A stretch of 64,000 nt of DNA from the NCBI GenBank assembly GCA_042095835.1, contig JBELML010000019.1, forward strand, positions 1 to 64,000, given 5' to 3'. Below the pieces are notes generated by a model. The model was not told the DNA's origin. It made no database searches and was given only the letters and a program-made list of their open reading frames with translations. The stretch is from DATFKA01 sp042095835. GTDB taxonomy: Bacteria > Bacteroidota > Bacteroidia > Chitinophagales > Saprospiraceae. Shown piece after piece: positions 45,435-54,669 of this stretch. Numbering within the stretch: the stretch's first letter is position 1; the number at the start of each line of letters is the position of its first letter. Position numbers and translations under genes: made by a program.

Positions 45435-46799
45435 TTACGGTTTGATCACCGTTCGGTCTTGTATCCAGTTCTGGAGATTTGGGCAGCTTGCTTGGGCTGC
45501 GTTGATTTGGATAAAAGTCTCTGCTACTCTACCGTCCACCCAAGAATTAATATACTCATTACGTTTGGAGTCGATGGCCGCTTGACGGACCTTGGAATAA
45601 TCTTGCTGCAAATTGGCGGTATGTGGTCTTGTACGAGATTGTAGCTTGACCATTCTGAAAAGTGTTTTCCCATCTCTTGTTCTGAATTCGAAGGGCGCAG
45701 AAATTTCATCTATTTCAAGTGTATCTTGAGCGAAGAAAATATCTGGATCTAGGTCACCAACTTCAAAGAAGGTATTCCCCGTAGCAGCATTGACCATACG
45801 TCCATCGTTATTGAAACTTTCTTGCTCTTCGTCAGAGAAACGTTTGACCGCGTAAGAAAAAGTAAGGGTCGTATCCGTCATCAGGACTTGACGAACAGAA
45901 TCGAGGAATTTTTTAGTTTTATCCAAATCAGCATCGGTAATCTCTGGTCTGATAAGAATATGCCGAACACGGATCGAGTTTCCTCGACGACCAATCATCT
46001 GGATCAGGTGGTAGCCAAAAGGCGTTTCTACAGGTTCGGATATTTCGCCTACTTTTAGCTTATATGCTGCCGCCTCAAACTCTTGTACAAATTTACCTCT
46101 GACCGACCAGCCTAGATCACCACCAACCTGGCGCGTACCATCCTGACCATAACGAGAGGCAAGGTCTTCAAAGGTCTCAATACTATCCAAAACCATTTGA
46201 CGCAACTCATTGAGTTGATCAATCACCTTTTGTTTTTCCTCATTGTTGACCACAGGAACGCCAACAATTTCTCCCAGCTCTACTTCAGAGTTGAAATAAG
46301 GTAAACTATCTATAGGAATTTCACCAAAGAATTCTTTTACTTCTGATGGCGTGACCGCCACGTCAGCCATGATTTGGCTACGCATACGATCTACCATTAA
46401 TTTTTCTTTCAGGTCTTGGCGAAACTGCTCTTTGACTTCATTTACAGGTTGACCATAGTAGGCTTCAAACTGCTTCTCGTCGCCATTCATATAACCCAGA
46501 ATTTGCTCAATACGAGCATTGAGTTGGGCCTCTACCTCTTCGTCGCCAATGATGATACTATCGAGTTTAGCTTGATTGATCATCAATTTATTGGCTAAAA
46601 GCTGCTCTAGAATAAAGCATTTAGCATCTTCTGGTACGGGACCGCCCTGTGTCTTCATCAGCGCGTTTTGTTCTTCAACTTCGGAGAGTAAAACAATCTC
46701 TCCACCGACAGTAGCGACTACTCTATCAATCATCGCTCTCTGCGCTGTAGCTAAACCCACCACAAAAACTAAACACAAGGTTAACCAATATCTGATCAT
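45435..46799 (-). CDS. SurA-like periplasmic peptidylprolyl isomerase
   Basis: 454 residues with a signal peptide (LTLCLVFVVGLATAQ). A SurA_N-type chaperone module (about 20-165) is followed by two parvulin domains: one at about 170-270 containing QVGGDLGWSVRGKFVQEFE and PFGYHLIQMIGRRG, and one beginning IRVRHILIRPE. Closest to SurA, the escort for outer-membrane barrel proteins. Probably in one operon with the two upstream folding-factor genes (105-base gap after the lipoprotein gene), converging on atpC across the tandem repeats. Confidence 0.9.
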   Translation of the reverse strand: MIRYWLTLCLVFVVGLATAQRAMIDRVVATVGGEIVLLSEVEEQNALMKTQGGPVPEDAKCFILEQLLANKLMINQAKLDSIIIGDEEVEAQLNARIEQILGYMNGDEKQFEAYYGQPVNEVKEQFRQDLKEKLMVDRMRSQIMADVAVTPSEVKEFFGEIPIDSLPYFNSEVELGEIVGVPVVNNEEKQKVIDQLNELRQMVLDSIETFEDLASRYGQDGTRQVGGDLGWSVRGKFVQEFEAAAYKLKVGEISEPVETPFGYHLIQMIGRRGNSIRVRHILIRPEITDADLDKTKKFLDSVRQVLMTDTTLTFSYAVKRFSDEEQESFNNDGRMVNAATGNTFFEVGDLDPDIFFAQDTLEIDEISAPFEFRTRDGKTLFRMVKLQSRTRPHTANLQQDYSKVRQAAIDSKRNEYINSWVDGRVAETFIQINAAQASCPNLQNWIQDRTVIKP

Positions 46800-46904
46800 A
46801 GCTGTATCAATTGTAATTTATCTAAAGCATAGGAATAAATACAATCCCTATGTCTGAACTATATAGACCCCATCCGAGGTCTTAAGGTTGTGTGCAAATG
46901 TAGT

Positions 46905-47750
46905 CTATTCCTGGAAAATCTCTATATTTTTACGCCTAAGCTCTAGGTCAAAGAGTGCTTCCTTCTTTTCTTGAAGCAGTTTAATCTTTCGAGAATGCAA
47001 AATAACCTTTCTAGCCTGTTCTTCAATAAAGCTGAGTGGTGCGATCTCCCTACGGTTTCTCACCTCAAAAACGCGCAGCAAATACTGGTAGGCATCGTCT
47101 TTCTGTTGAAAGTCTCTTTTGGAGGCCACATTGTCTGTGGTCAGCGTTCCTTTAGGAAGATCGATACTGACTTCTTCGAGTCTATTCCAGATGCTATCAT
47201 TTAAAATAAAAGACCCACCTGCCGAATCTGCATAAATTTGAAGTTGCTGGAGGTGTCTAGGTGTAGGATTACTCCACCAGATACGTATGGAATCTTCTTG
47301 CCGAACCGGCAAGGGCACCTTATAAAAATGACAACGCAAGATGGGTGTCTCCAACTCATATTGCTCTTTATTTTTCTCATAAAAAGCGGAGAGCTCTGCC
47401 TGCGTAATCGTAGAATCCAGCTCATTCTCCATTAAAACTTGCTCGTAGGAGTTCTTGAGTAAAGATTCCCGATAGTTTTTAACCAGCGTCTCCATATCTA
47501 AGTTGTCTGGTTTATTAGCTTCAGCCTGATGTAAAATCAAGGTTTCTTTGATCCATCGATCTCGAAAAACTCGAATAATCACAGCACTATCTTCTGAGCT
47601 TGTGTTCTCAGACATCAAACCATCCAGATCCGATAAATAGAGGGCATGATTATGTACTCTAGCTAAGCGTGGATTATCTGTGTTGACCTCTTTACATGCA
47701 GGTAAAAGGAAGGACAGCAACAATAAGCAGAAAAAGAATCGACGTAGCAT
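46905..47750 (-). CDS. lipoprotein with SurA_N-like region, no parvulin domain
   Basis: 281 residues beginning with a lipoprotein signal (FFFCLLLLSFLLPACKEVN, lipobox LPAC). The mature part has a SurA-N-like helical pattern (DSAVIIRVFRDRWIKETLILHQAE and ITQAELSAFYEKNKEQYEL) but lacks the parvulin core (no HILL or FGYH motif). It probably acts as a chaperone without isomerase activity. Its ATG shares one base with the stop of the preceding parvulin gene (47750), indicating tight coupling. Confidence 0.75.
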   Translation of the reverse strand: MLRRFFFCLLLLSFLLPACKEVNTDNPRLARVHNHALYLSDLDGLMSENTSSEDSAVIIRVFRDRWIKETLILHQAEANKPDNLDMETLVKNYRESLLKNSYEQVLMENELDSTITQAELSAFYEKNKEQYELETPILRCHFYKVPLPVRQEDSIRIWWSNPTPRHLQQLQIYADSAGGSFILNDSIWNRLEEVSIDLPKGTLTTDNVASKRDFQQKDDAYQYLLRVFEVRNRREIAPLSFIEEQARKVILHSRKIKLLQEKKEALFDLELRRKNIEIFQE

Positions 47751-49708
47751 TATTTAATAAGTCCTTTAAATTGTTTTTGATCTATTTCTACTTCGTATTC
47801 TTTGCGAAGCTCCTCGACCCACTGCTTCTCAAGATAATCTTGATAGTCGGCGATGATGTAGCCTCTAGCCTCAGAAAGCGTCTTCTCCCGAGCAGGAATA
47901 ATTTCATCTACTTTCATAAAATAAAAGACTTCCTCTTCTACATTCGACATCCCATTACTGATATAGCCTTCTTTCCATTCCTTCAGGTTGGCAGCAGCTA
48001 AGCCCTTACCTTCTTCCAAGGTTTCTTCTTCAATGGTAATATTGGCACTTTTATATTTCTCAAGAACGGCCGCTGCCTCATTATCAGTAGCGTATTCCTT
48101 GACGACTTGTAGCAGTGCTTGGCTTCTCTTGGGAAGAACATATTTCGTAACCTTCGCCCGTTTTTTCCATTGGTATTTATCCGCAACTGTCTTATGGAAA
48201 GCTTTCAGCCCCGTTGTATCTTGAGCAGCCTTGTCCCAAACATTTCTTTTCGTGACTTCAAAAAGGAGAATACCTTCTTCGTATTCTCGCATCAAAGATT
48301 TGAAATCCGGATATTTATTCTCTAGCTGACTTTCCTCAAAACGCATACAAGCATCATTGACAAATTCATCAAACAATTGGCGTATACCATTTGCTACACT
48401 AGAGGATCCATTCAAACGTAATCGATTGCGCGTATTTTTTTTGAGATAATCCCCAAAATCGGCAACGCTATATTTTTCTTCCCCTAAGTTAAATAAAACG
48501 CCATCCTTTCCTTCTCGAGGCCCTTTCCAACGGAAAGTGAAAAGCGTATCATTTTGAGTTTGGATAAACCTCTCTAATACTATTGGAAAAGCTTGATAAT
48601 TGGCGTTGCGCTTAATGTTTTCGATCATCGCTACTTTACTAGCATCGAACCGGCCATCACGTTTAATAAGGCCTTCGATCACCTTACTTTCTTCTTCTAA
48701 ACTACCTAAAGCCTTTTTGCTAATTCTTTTGACAATATGATAGCCGAGGCTACTTTCAAAAGGAGCACTATAGGTATTATCTTCTTCTATGCTGAATACC
48801 GCATCTTCGAAAGCCAATTGAAACCGGTTGATGGCTACAAAGCCGATATAGCCACCTTTTGTTGCCGTACGGGCATCTTCGGAGTATTGCTGCGCTAGAG
48901 ATTCAAAGTTGGCGCCATTTCCCAATGCTTGATAGATACTATCGATTTGGGCTTTCACCTGCGTTTTGTCTTTGTTTTGAGTACGCAGTAGGATGTGAGA
49001 AGCTTCTACCTCGCCACGTGCTGGCCTACGCCCATGTACAAATACCAAATGGTAGCCGTTGGCCGTACGCACAGGATTGGAGACAGTGCTTAGAGGCAAG
49101 GTATAAGCTGCGCTTTCAAAGTTGTAATACCCAGGAGGAAACATGGCCGAAACAAAACCAATACGACCGCCATTTTTCTGAGCAGAGCGATCATCAGAAT
49201 TATTCCGAGCAAGCGTTTCAAACTTTTCTCCTTGATCAAGGGAAGTTTTAACAGAGAGCGCTCTTTGATAGGCTTTCAAAGTATCTCCTGGAAGCGGATC
49301 CTTAGGCAACTGAAAAAAGATATGACTAATGTCTACATCTTGCTGCTTGCGATCATAGACTTCTTTGATCAGTCTTTCGGTAACTTCTTTATTGATCAGG
49401 TAGGAGTCTGCCAATTGACGCCGATAGCCAGACAATTCTCTTTTTAATTCCTGGATCGTATCCAGCTGAAGGTCTTTAGCCTTTTTTACTTTGAGTTTAA
49501 ATTTGATGTAGAGGTCGAGATACTCCTGCAAAGAAGCTTCTGAATAATTGGCTTCTGCACCATTCGTTTTCGCATAGATATAATCGAACTCAGATACGCG
49601 CACAGGTGTACCATCTACGCTAAATAAAACGGGGTCGTTTTGCTGTGCAACCATAAGGGTACAAGCAAAAAATAAAAGGGTACAAGTACTAATCAATTTC
49701 TTGTTCAT
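47750..49708 (-). CDS. double-parvulin periplasmic peptidylprolyl isomerase
   Basis: 652 residues with a signal peptide (CTLLFFACTLMVAQQ). An N-terminal chaperone module is followed by two parvulin domains, one from DISHIFFQLPKDPLP to NGYHLVFVHGRRP and one from EVEASHILLRTQNKD to LGYHIVKRISKKA, then a long C-terminal helical and parvulin-like region (about 360-652). First gene of the three-gene folding-factor operon. Likely assists outer-membrane or T9SS protein biogenesis; this is inference from type and location. Confidence 0.88.
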   Translation of the reverse strand: MNKKLISTCTLLFFACTLMVAQQNDPVLFSVDGTPVRVSEFDYIYAKTNGAEANYSEASLQEYLDLYIKFKLKVKKAKDLQLDTIQELKRELSGYRRQLADSYLINKEVTERLIKEVYDRKQQDVDISHIFFQLPKDPLPGDTLKAYQRALSVKTSLDQGEKFETLARNNSDDRSAQKNGGRIGFVSAMFPPGYYNFESAAYTLPLSTVSNPVRTANGYHLVFVHGRRPARGEVEASHILLRTQNKDKTQVKAQIDSIYQALGNGANFESLAQQYSEDARTATKGGYIGFVAINRFQLAFEDAVFSIEEDNTYSAPFESSLGYHIVKRISKKALGSLEEESKVIEGLIKRDGRFDASKVAMIENIKRNANYQAFPIVLERFIQTQNDTLFTFRWKGPREGKDGVLFNLGEEKYSVADFGDYLKKNTRNRLRLNGSSSVANGIRQLFDEFVNDACMRFEESQLENKYPDFKSLMREYEEGILLFEVTKRNVWDKAAQDTTGLKAFHKTVADKYQWKKRAKVTKYVLPKRSQALLQVVKEYATDNEAAAVLEKYKSANITIEEETLEEGKGLAAANLKEWKEGYISNGMSNVEEEVFYFMKVDEIIPAREKTLSEARGYIIADYQDYLEKQWVEELRKEYEVEIDQKQFKGLIK

Positions 49709-49868
49709 AACTCGTTGTGTAATGTTAAGTAGTTGCTCACAATTAACTAAAAGTTTTATTATGATCAGCTACTTGGTCTAGATGAACCTTTGATAAACAG
49801 AGTAGAAAGCCACTCCGTTTTCAATCCATAATTTTCGCAAAATTAATTCTATTCTATTAAAATGAGGT

Positions 49869-52334
49869 CTAATCTCTGATATAAACTCTTTTTACTCGCT
49901 GAGAAACTCTCGTTAAGACCTCATAACTTATCGTATTTTCTAATTGAGCCATTTGTTCAATCGGTAAATCCTCTCCAAAAATATAGATCGGATCGCCTTC
50001 CTTGGCCTCTGCTATTTCACTAATATCAACCATACACATATCCATACATACATTTCCAACGATAGGAACTTTCTGACCGTGCAACAATAAATGATATTTT
50101 TCTTGGCCCAACTGCCTCGGTAAACCATCAGCATATCCGATGCCTACTGTTGCAATGCGCCTAGGGTGGGTGCTCCTGCCATGCCTACCATAACCTATGC
50201 TAGCGTTGGGAGGTAGCGCTTTAATTTGTGAAATTGTAGCCTTCAAACTCAAAACAGTACGCAAAGAAATTGCTAGTGTTTTACTGGTGTCTATACCATA
50301 TAGCCCAATCCCCAAACGCACCATGTCCAATTGGTATTGTGGAAACCGACTTATTCCATTAGAGTTGAGAATATGGAGGAGTGGCCGATTGGGTAATAAT
50401 GCCAGGATTTGCTGGCTCCATGCGATAAAATTTTGGTACTGCTCTTCTGTATAATCGTCATGTTGGACCTCATCACTCGCCGCCAAATGAGAAAAAATAG
50501 AGTATACCGGCATCTCCGGATGCTGCTTAATAAAATCTAGTAAATCAGACAATTCATTGGCACCAAATCCCAAGCGATGCATTCCAGTGTCGAGGTTGAT
50601 GTGTATAGGTAAATGGGATTGGGTTTCTTTTGAGAAAGCTTGTAAAGCCTCTAATTGAGCCATACTGTAGACTTCAGGCTCTAAATTGAAGCTGAGTAAA
50701 GTTGGGAAGGTACTTGGGTCTGGATTAAGCACCACAATAGGTAACTGTATACCCGCTTCGCGCAACTCAACACCCTCGTCGGCGTAGGCTACCGCTAGGT
50801 AATCTACCTGATGAAACTCTAATAAGCGAGCTACCTCAACACTACCGCTTCCATAACCGGCAGCTTTCACCATAACCATCATTTTGGTACGATCGTCGAG
50901 TAATTGATGATAACAATGGAGGTTGTGGACAATAGCACTCAGGTTGACTTCTAAGGTTGTTTGGTGAATTTTTGCAGCCAGTTTATCTGTAATATTTTCA
51001 AAAGAAAATGGCCGCGCACCCTTGACTAGAATCGCAGACTTTTGCAGTTGGTAAAAAGGGTAGGCCTTCAGGCAGTCTTCTGTATCCTGATAATACTTTT
51101 GCTGGATCGTTTTTGGTAAAAAAGCAGATAAATGCTGGATCGATTTACCTACTCCAATGAACTGACTAATCTGCTGTTGCAACAACAGATCTGCCAAAGC
51201 GGAGTAGAGCTCATGCGTATCCAATCCTGTCTCCAGAAAGTCAGAAAGAATAACGACTTTCTGTTTGCCGATGGCATGTTCATTAAGTAGCGCTAGAGCG
51301 ATTTTTAGTGCTTCTAAATCATTGTTGTAGCTATCATTAATAACGAGGTTTTGGTTGATTCCTTCCTTGATTTCCAGCCGCATAGGAAGGTGGTCTAAGC
51401 GATACATTTTCCGCTGAATCAAGTCCATAGTATAGCCTTTATACAGGAGTATGGCCCAGCATAGAATGGCATTATGGAGATAGGCTTTAGTGGTAAAAGG
51501 AATCTTTAGTTTTAGGGCCTCTCCTTGATAGATGGCCTCGATTTGGCTCATTCGCCCCAAGCGCTGGATTTGTTGTATACGGAGATCTGCTTCCTGCTCC
51601 ATCGACCAACTAAAGGTTTGGCCATGATAGTGCTCAAAGGCATCTCTGACCAGGGCTTGGTCTTTATTATAAAAAACAATATTGGCAGACCTGAACAGGA
51701 GGAGTTTTTCTTGAAGCTTTTCTTTGCGACTTTGAAAACCCTCATCATGGGCGCTACCGAGCGTCGTGAAGACACCCATATCACAATCGATAATCCGCGC
51801 AGTAGAGGCCATTTCTCCAGGTTTGGAAATGCCCGCTTCAAAAATTCCTATTTGATGGCCTTCATTAATTTGAAAAACAGAGAGCGGAACTCCAATTTGG
51901 GAGTTATAACTCCTCGGGCTTCTCACGACAGAAAAATCTGGGCTCAATAGTTGATAGAGCCATTCTTTGACGGTTGTTTTTCCATTACTACCTGTCACAG
52001 CAATGACTTCTAAGTCAAAACGCTGCCGATGAAATTGGGCCATTTTTTGAAAAGCGAGCAATGCATCTTTTACCAATAGGAAGGAAGCCTCCGGGAATTT
52101 TCTAAACGGAAACGATTCCGTGCTAATCACAAATGCTCGAACGCCCTCTTGATAGGCTGGTTCGATGAAGTCATGACCATTCAGACGAGTGCCTTTAATA
52201 GCAAAAAACAAACTTTCCGAAGCATCAAGAATCCTACGACTATCCAAAATAAAGGAAATAATAGGACCTTTATAAGTAGCCTGTAAAGATTGAGCGCCCA
52301 GGGTTCGAGTGATATCATCGACTTGGTAAGTCAC
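49869..52334 (-). CDS. bifunctional MurF ligase / alanine racemase
   Basis: 821 residues joining two peptidoglycan enzymes. MurF (about 1-450): ATP-binding VTGSNGKTTVKEW and NDSYNNDLEAL, adding D-Ala-D-Ala to UDP-MurNAc-tripeptide. Alanine racemase (about 455-821): PLP lysine in MVMVKAAGYGSG and catalytic Tyr in VGIGYADGLPRQ, with NVCMDMCMVDI. The racemase supplies the D-Ala needed upstream of MurF, so the fusion joins connected steps. Such fusions are known in Bacteroidota. It follows purD after 18 bases. No frameshift at the domain junction. Confidence 0.93.
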   Translation of the reverse strand: MTYQVDDITRTLGAQSLQATYKGPIISFILDSRRILDASESLFFAIKGTRLNGHDFIEPAYQEGVRAFVISTESFPFRKFPEASFLLVKDALLAFQKMAQFHRQRFDLEVIAVTGSNGKTTVKEWLYQLLSPDFSVVRSPRSYNSQIGVPLSVFQINEGHQIGIFEAGISKPGEMASTARIIDCDMGVFTTLGSAHDEGFQSRKEKLQEKLLLFRSANIVFYNKDQALVRDAFEHYHGQTFSWSMEQEADLRIQQIQRLGRMSQIEAIYQGEALKLKIPFTTKAYLHNAILCWAILLYKGYTMDLIQRKMYRLDHLPMRLEIKEGINQNLVINDSYNNDLEALKIALALLNEHAIGKQKVVILSDFLETGLDTHELYSALADLLLQQQISQFIGVGKSIQHLSAFLPKTIQQKYYQDTEDCLKAYPFYQLQKSAILVKGARPFSFENITDKLAAKIHQTTLEVNLSAIVHNLHCYHQLLDDRTKMMVMVKAAGYGSGSVEVARLLEFHQVDYLAVAYADEGVELREAGIQLPIVVLNPDPSTFPTLLSFNLEPEVYSMAQLEALQAFSKETQSHLPIHINLDTGMHRLGFGANELSDLLDFIKQHPEMPVYSIFSHLAASDEVQHDDYTEEQYQNFIAWSQQILALLPNRPLLHILNSNGISRFPQYQLDMVRLGIGLYGIDTSKTLAISLRTVLSLKATISQIKALPPNASIGYGRHGRSTHPRRIATVGIGYADGLPRQLGQEKYHLLLHGQKVPIVGNVCMDMCMVDISEIAEAKEGDPIYIFGEDLPIEQMAQLENTISYEVLTRVSQRVKRVYIRD

Positions 52335-52352
52335 ACAAAGGTTTTACTTAGT

Positions 52353-53621
52353 CTACAAATCAAAGCCTATATCAGTTCGATAATACATTTGATCAAAGTT
52401 GAGCAACTCAATGCTTTCATAGGATTTCTTTAAGGCATCCTGGTAGTGATCACCAAAAGAAGTGACCGCCAGTACTCTACCTCCATTCGTCAGCACTTCA
52501 TCTCCTTGTTTCTTGGTTCCAGCATGGAAAACGATGCTATCCTCTACCTGTTCTTCTCCAGAGATGATCTTGCCTTTCTCATAGGCTTCTGGATAACCGC
52601 CAGAGACGAGAATAACGGCAGTAGCCGACTGATCTTGTATTTCTATTTCGACCCGATCTAATTGGTTCTTCTTGGCTGCGATCAACAAATCTAACAGGTC
52701 ATTTTTGAGCCTTGGAAAAACGACCTGTGTTTCAGGGTCCCCCATTCTACAATTGTATTCAATCACGAAGGGCTCGCCTTGTACGGCGATGAGGCCAAAA
52801 AATACAAAGCCGCAGTAGTCCAATCCTCTTTTATGGATCCCTTGGATAGTAGGCTCAACGACTCGAGTGACTACTTTCTGATAAAGGACATCGTCTACAA
52901 ATGGGACAGGAGAGACGGCGCCCATACCTCCTGTATTTAAGCCCGTATCGCCTTCTCCAATACGTTTGTAGTCTTTGGCGATAGGTAGTAGTTGATAATC
53001 CTTGCCATCGGTCAAGGCAAAAACGGAGAATTCAATTCCATCCAGAAACTCTTCAATGACGACCTTGTTGCTCGCTTCACCGAATTTACCTTCCAACATC
53101 GCTTGAAGTTCGCGTTTTGCTTCTTCTATATCATCGAGAATGAGTACGCCTTTACCAGCTGCCAAACCATCTGCCTTTAGGACGATTGGTGGTTTTTGTT
53201 GCTCAATATAGGCAAGACCTTCTTGTAGGGTATCAATAGAAAACTCCTGATAGCCAGCAGTTGGAATATCAAACTCCTCCATAAAGACCTTAGCATAAGC
53301 TTTACTCCCTTCGAGTTGAGCAGCCTCTTGATCAGGTCCAATTACAGGGATATGCTGAATACTCGCATCTTGCTTAAAGTAATCTACAATTCCAGCGACT
53401 AAAGGTGCTTCTGGACCAACGACAACTAGATCTATCTTTTCTTCCAAGCAACATTCTTTGATCGCAATGAAATCAGTGGCTGCAATAGCCAAGTTGATCC
53501 CTAAGTCGTCCGTACCGGCATTCCCAGGAGCAATAAAAAGCTGCTTACAAAGTGGATTCTTCTTGAGCATCCAAGCAAAAACGTGCTCTCGCCCGCCATT
53601 ACCTAATAGAAGTATATTCAT
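52353..53621 (-). CDS. purD: phosphoribosylamine--glycine ligase
   Basis: ATP-grasp enzyme of 422 residues of purine synthesis (GAR synthetase). N-terminal MNILLLGNGGREHVFAW, the LVVVGPEAPLVAG motif, ATP-grasp VLKADGLAAGKGVLI, and ARP-site region EYNCRMGDPETQVVFPRL are all intact. Same operon as murF-alr. purS of the same pathway lies 35 kb away, so no pur operon is present. Confidence 0.96.
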   Translation of the reverse strand: MNILLLGNGGREHVFAWMLKKNPLCKQLFIAPGNAGTDDLGINLAIAATDFIAIKECCLEEKIDLVVVGPEAPLVAGIVDYFKQDASIQHIPVIGPDQEAAQLEGSKAYAKVFMEEFDIPTAGYQEFSIDTLQEGLAYIEQQKPPIVLKADGLAAGKGVLILDDIEEAKRELQAMLEGKFGEASNKVVIEEFLDGIEFSVFALTDGKDYQLLPIAKDYKRIGEGDTGLNTGGMGAVSPVPFVDDVLYQKVVTRVVEPTIQGIHKRGLDYCGFVFFGLIAVQGEPFVIEYNCRMGDPETQVVFPRLKNDLLDLLIAAKKNQLDRVEIEIQDQSATAVILVSGGYPEAYEKGKIISGEEQVEDSIVFHAGTKKQGDEVLTNGGRVLAVTSFGDHYQDALKKSYESIELLNFDQMYYRTDIGFDL

Positions 53622-53743
53622 AAGGATTCACTACTTTTGCGCAAAGGTAATAATAAAAGAGATGTTGAAAAGTTGAGCAATAGTCATAATTATTGCCCGT
53701 TCTTCATCTACCGAGTCATTAACAATATTTATATCAGTGATCC

Positions 53744-54334
53744 ATGATCAGCTATATCAAAGGAGCCATTACGTTTAAGAATCCAAGTTTCATGATTGTG
53801 GAAACTGGAGGCTTGGGGTACCACATTAATATCAGTTTGTTTACCTACTCAAAGATAGAAAGCTTAGAGCAGGTCAAGATTTTGATCCACCAGCATATCA
53901 AAGAAGATAGTCACACCTTATATGGTTTTTCAGAAGAGGCAGAGCGCAAGCTATTCAGGCATTTGATCTCGGTATCTGGGATTGGTCCGAGTACTGCGCA
54001 AGTAGTCTTGTCGAGCCTGAATCCTGAAGAAATAAGATCGGCCATTATTGGCGAAAATGTAGCGGCCTTTAAAGCGGTAAAGGGCATTGGTCCCAAGACT
54101 GCAAAACGACTCATTTTGGACCTAAAAGATAAATTATTAAAAGAAAGTGATGGTAGTCCAATAAGTATGCCTTTTGCAGACAATACTTTACGAGATGAGG
54201 CGTTATCTGCATTGGTGGCGCTTGGGTTTGCTAGGATATCCGTCCAAAAAGCTCTCAATAAGGTATTGAAAGCTCAGCCGGAAATTAGCAAAGTAGAGGA
54301 TTTAGTGAAATTGACTTTGAGAGAACTGTCTTGA
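53744..54334 (+). CDS. ruvA: Holliday junction branch migration protein RuvA
   Basis: 196 residues. N-terminal OB fold MISYIKGAITFKNPSFMIVE, TLYGFSEEAERKLFRHLISVSGIGPSTAQVVL as the first HhH region, VKGIGPKTAKRLILDLKDKL as the second, and a short C-terminal domain that contacts RuvB. Length is normal. Divergent from purD and immediately upstream of sprA, an arrangement I recall from other Bacteroidota. Confidence 0.94.
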   Translation: MISYIKGAITFKNPSFMIVETGGLGYHINISLFTYSKIESLEQVKILIHQHIKEDSHTLYGFSEEAERKLFRHLISVSGIGPSTAQVVLSSLNPEEIRSAIIGENVAAFKAVKGIGPKTAKRLILDLKDKLLKESDGSPISMPFADNTLRDEALSALVALGFARISVQKALNKVLKAQPEISKVEDLVKLTLRELS

Positions 54335-54669
54335 ATATACACATCAAACACATCCCAAAACGATCATCATTGCGATGATTTCATGGAAACTCACCTTTTC
54401 TTGTTAGGCCATTTTATGGATCAAGCAAGTAGGAAAATAAAATCAAATTATTTTTCAGGGTACGCTTATTGATGCTATGAAGTAAAAATCCTTATCAGGA
54501 TTGATCTCGTAGGTAAATAAGCCAAACACCCTTGACTATCAGGAGAATATTTTTAATTGTTAATATTTTCTTAAGGAATAAATTTTAGCTTTGCGCTTCG
54601 TTTTGACAAGGTATAAAAAAACTATACACTAGAAGTATACAAGATACAGACTAAGGAATTTAAGCGGTT
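54335..54669. other. ruvA-sprA intergenic region
   Basis: Two small hairpins are visible: ATCATC/GATGAT (54363-54379), possibly ending ruvA, and AATCCT/AGGATT (54487-54502). Otherwise AT-rich with no small frame or RNA that I recognise. Confidence 0.5.
54586..54593 (+). promoter_or_regulatory. candidate -7 element of sprA
   Basis: TAGCTTTG matches TAnnTTTG, giving a leader of about 70 bases. A -33 TTTG is not evident. Confidence 0.4.

Noticed and set aside
48859..49251. 130-codon plus-strand open frame inside the parvulin gene
   Set aside because: Lies wholly antisense to a well-supported double-parvulin gene and has no recognisable domain or leader.
52301..52310. tRNA T-loop-like GGTTCGAG
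   Set aside because: Within the start of murF-alr, with no acceptor or anticodon stems around it.
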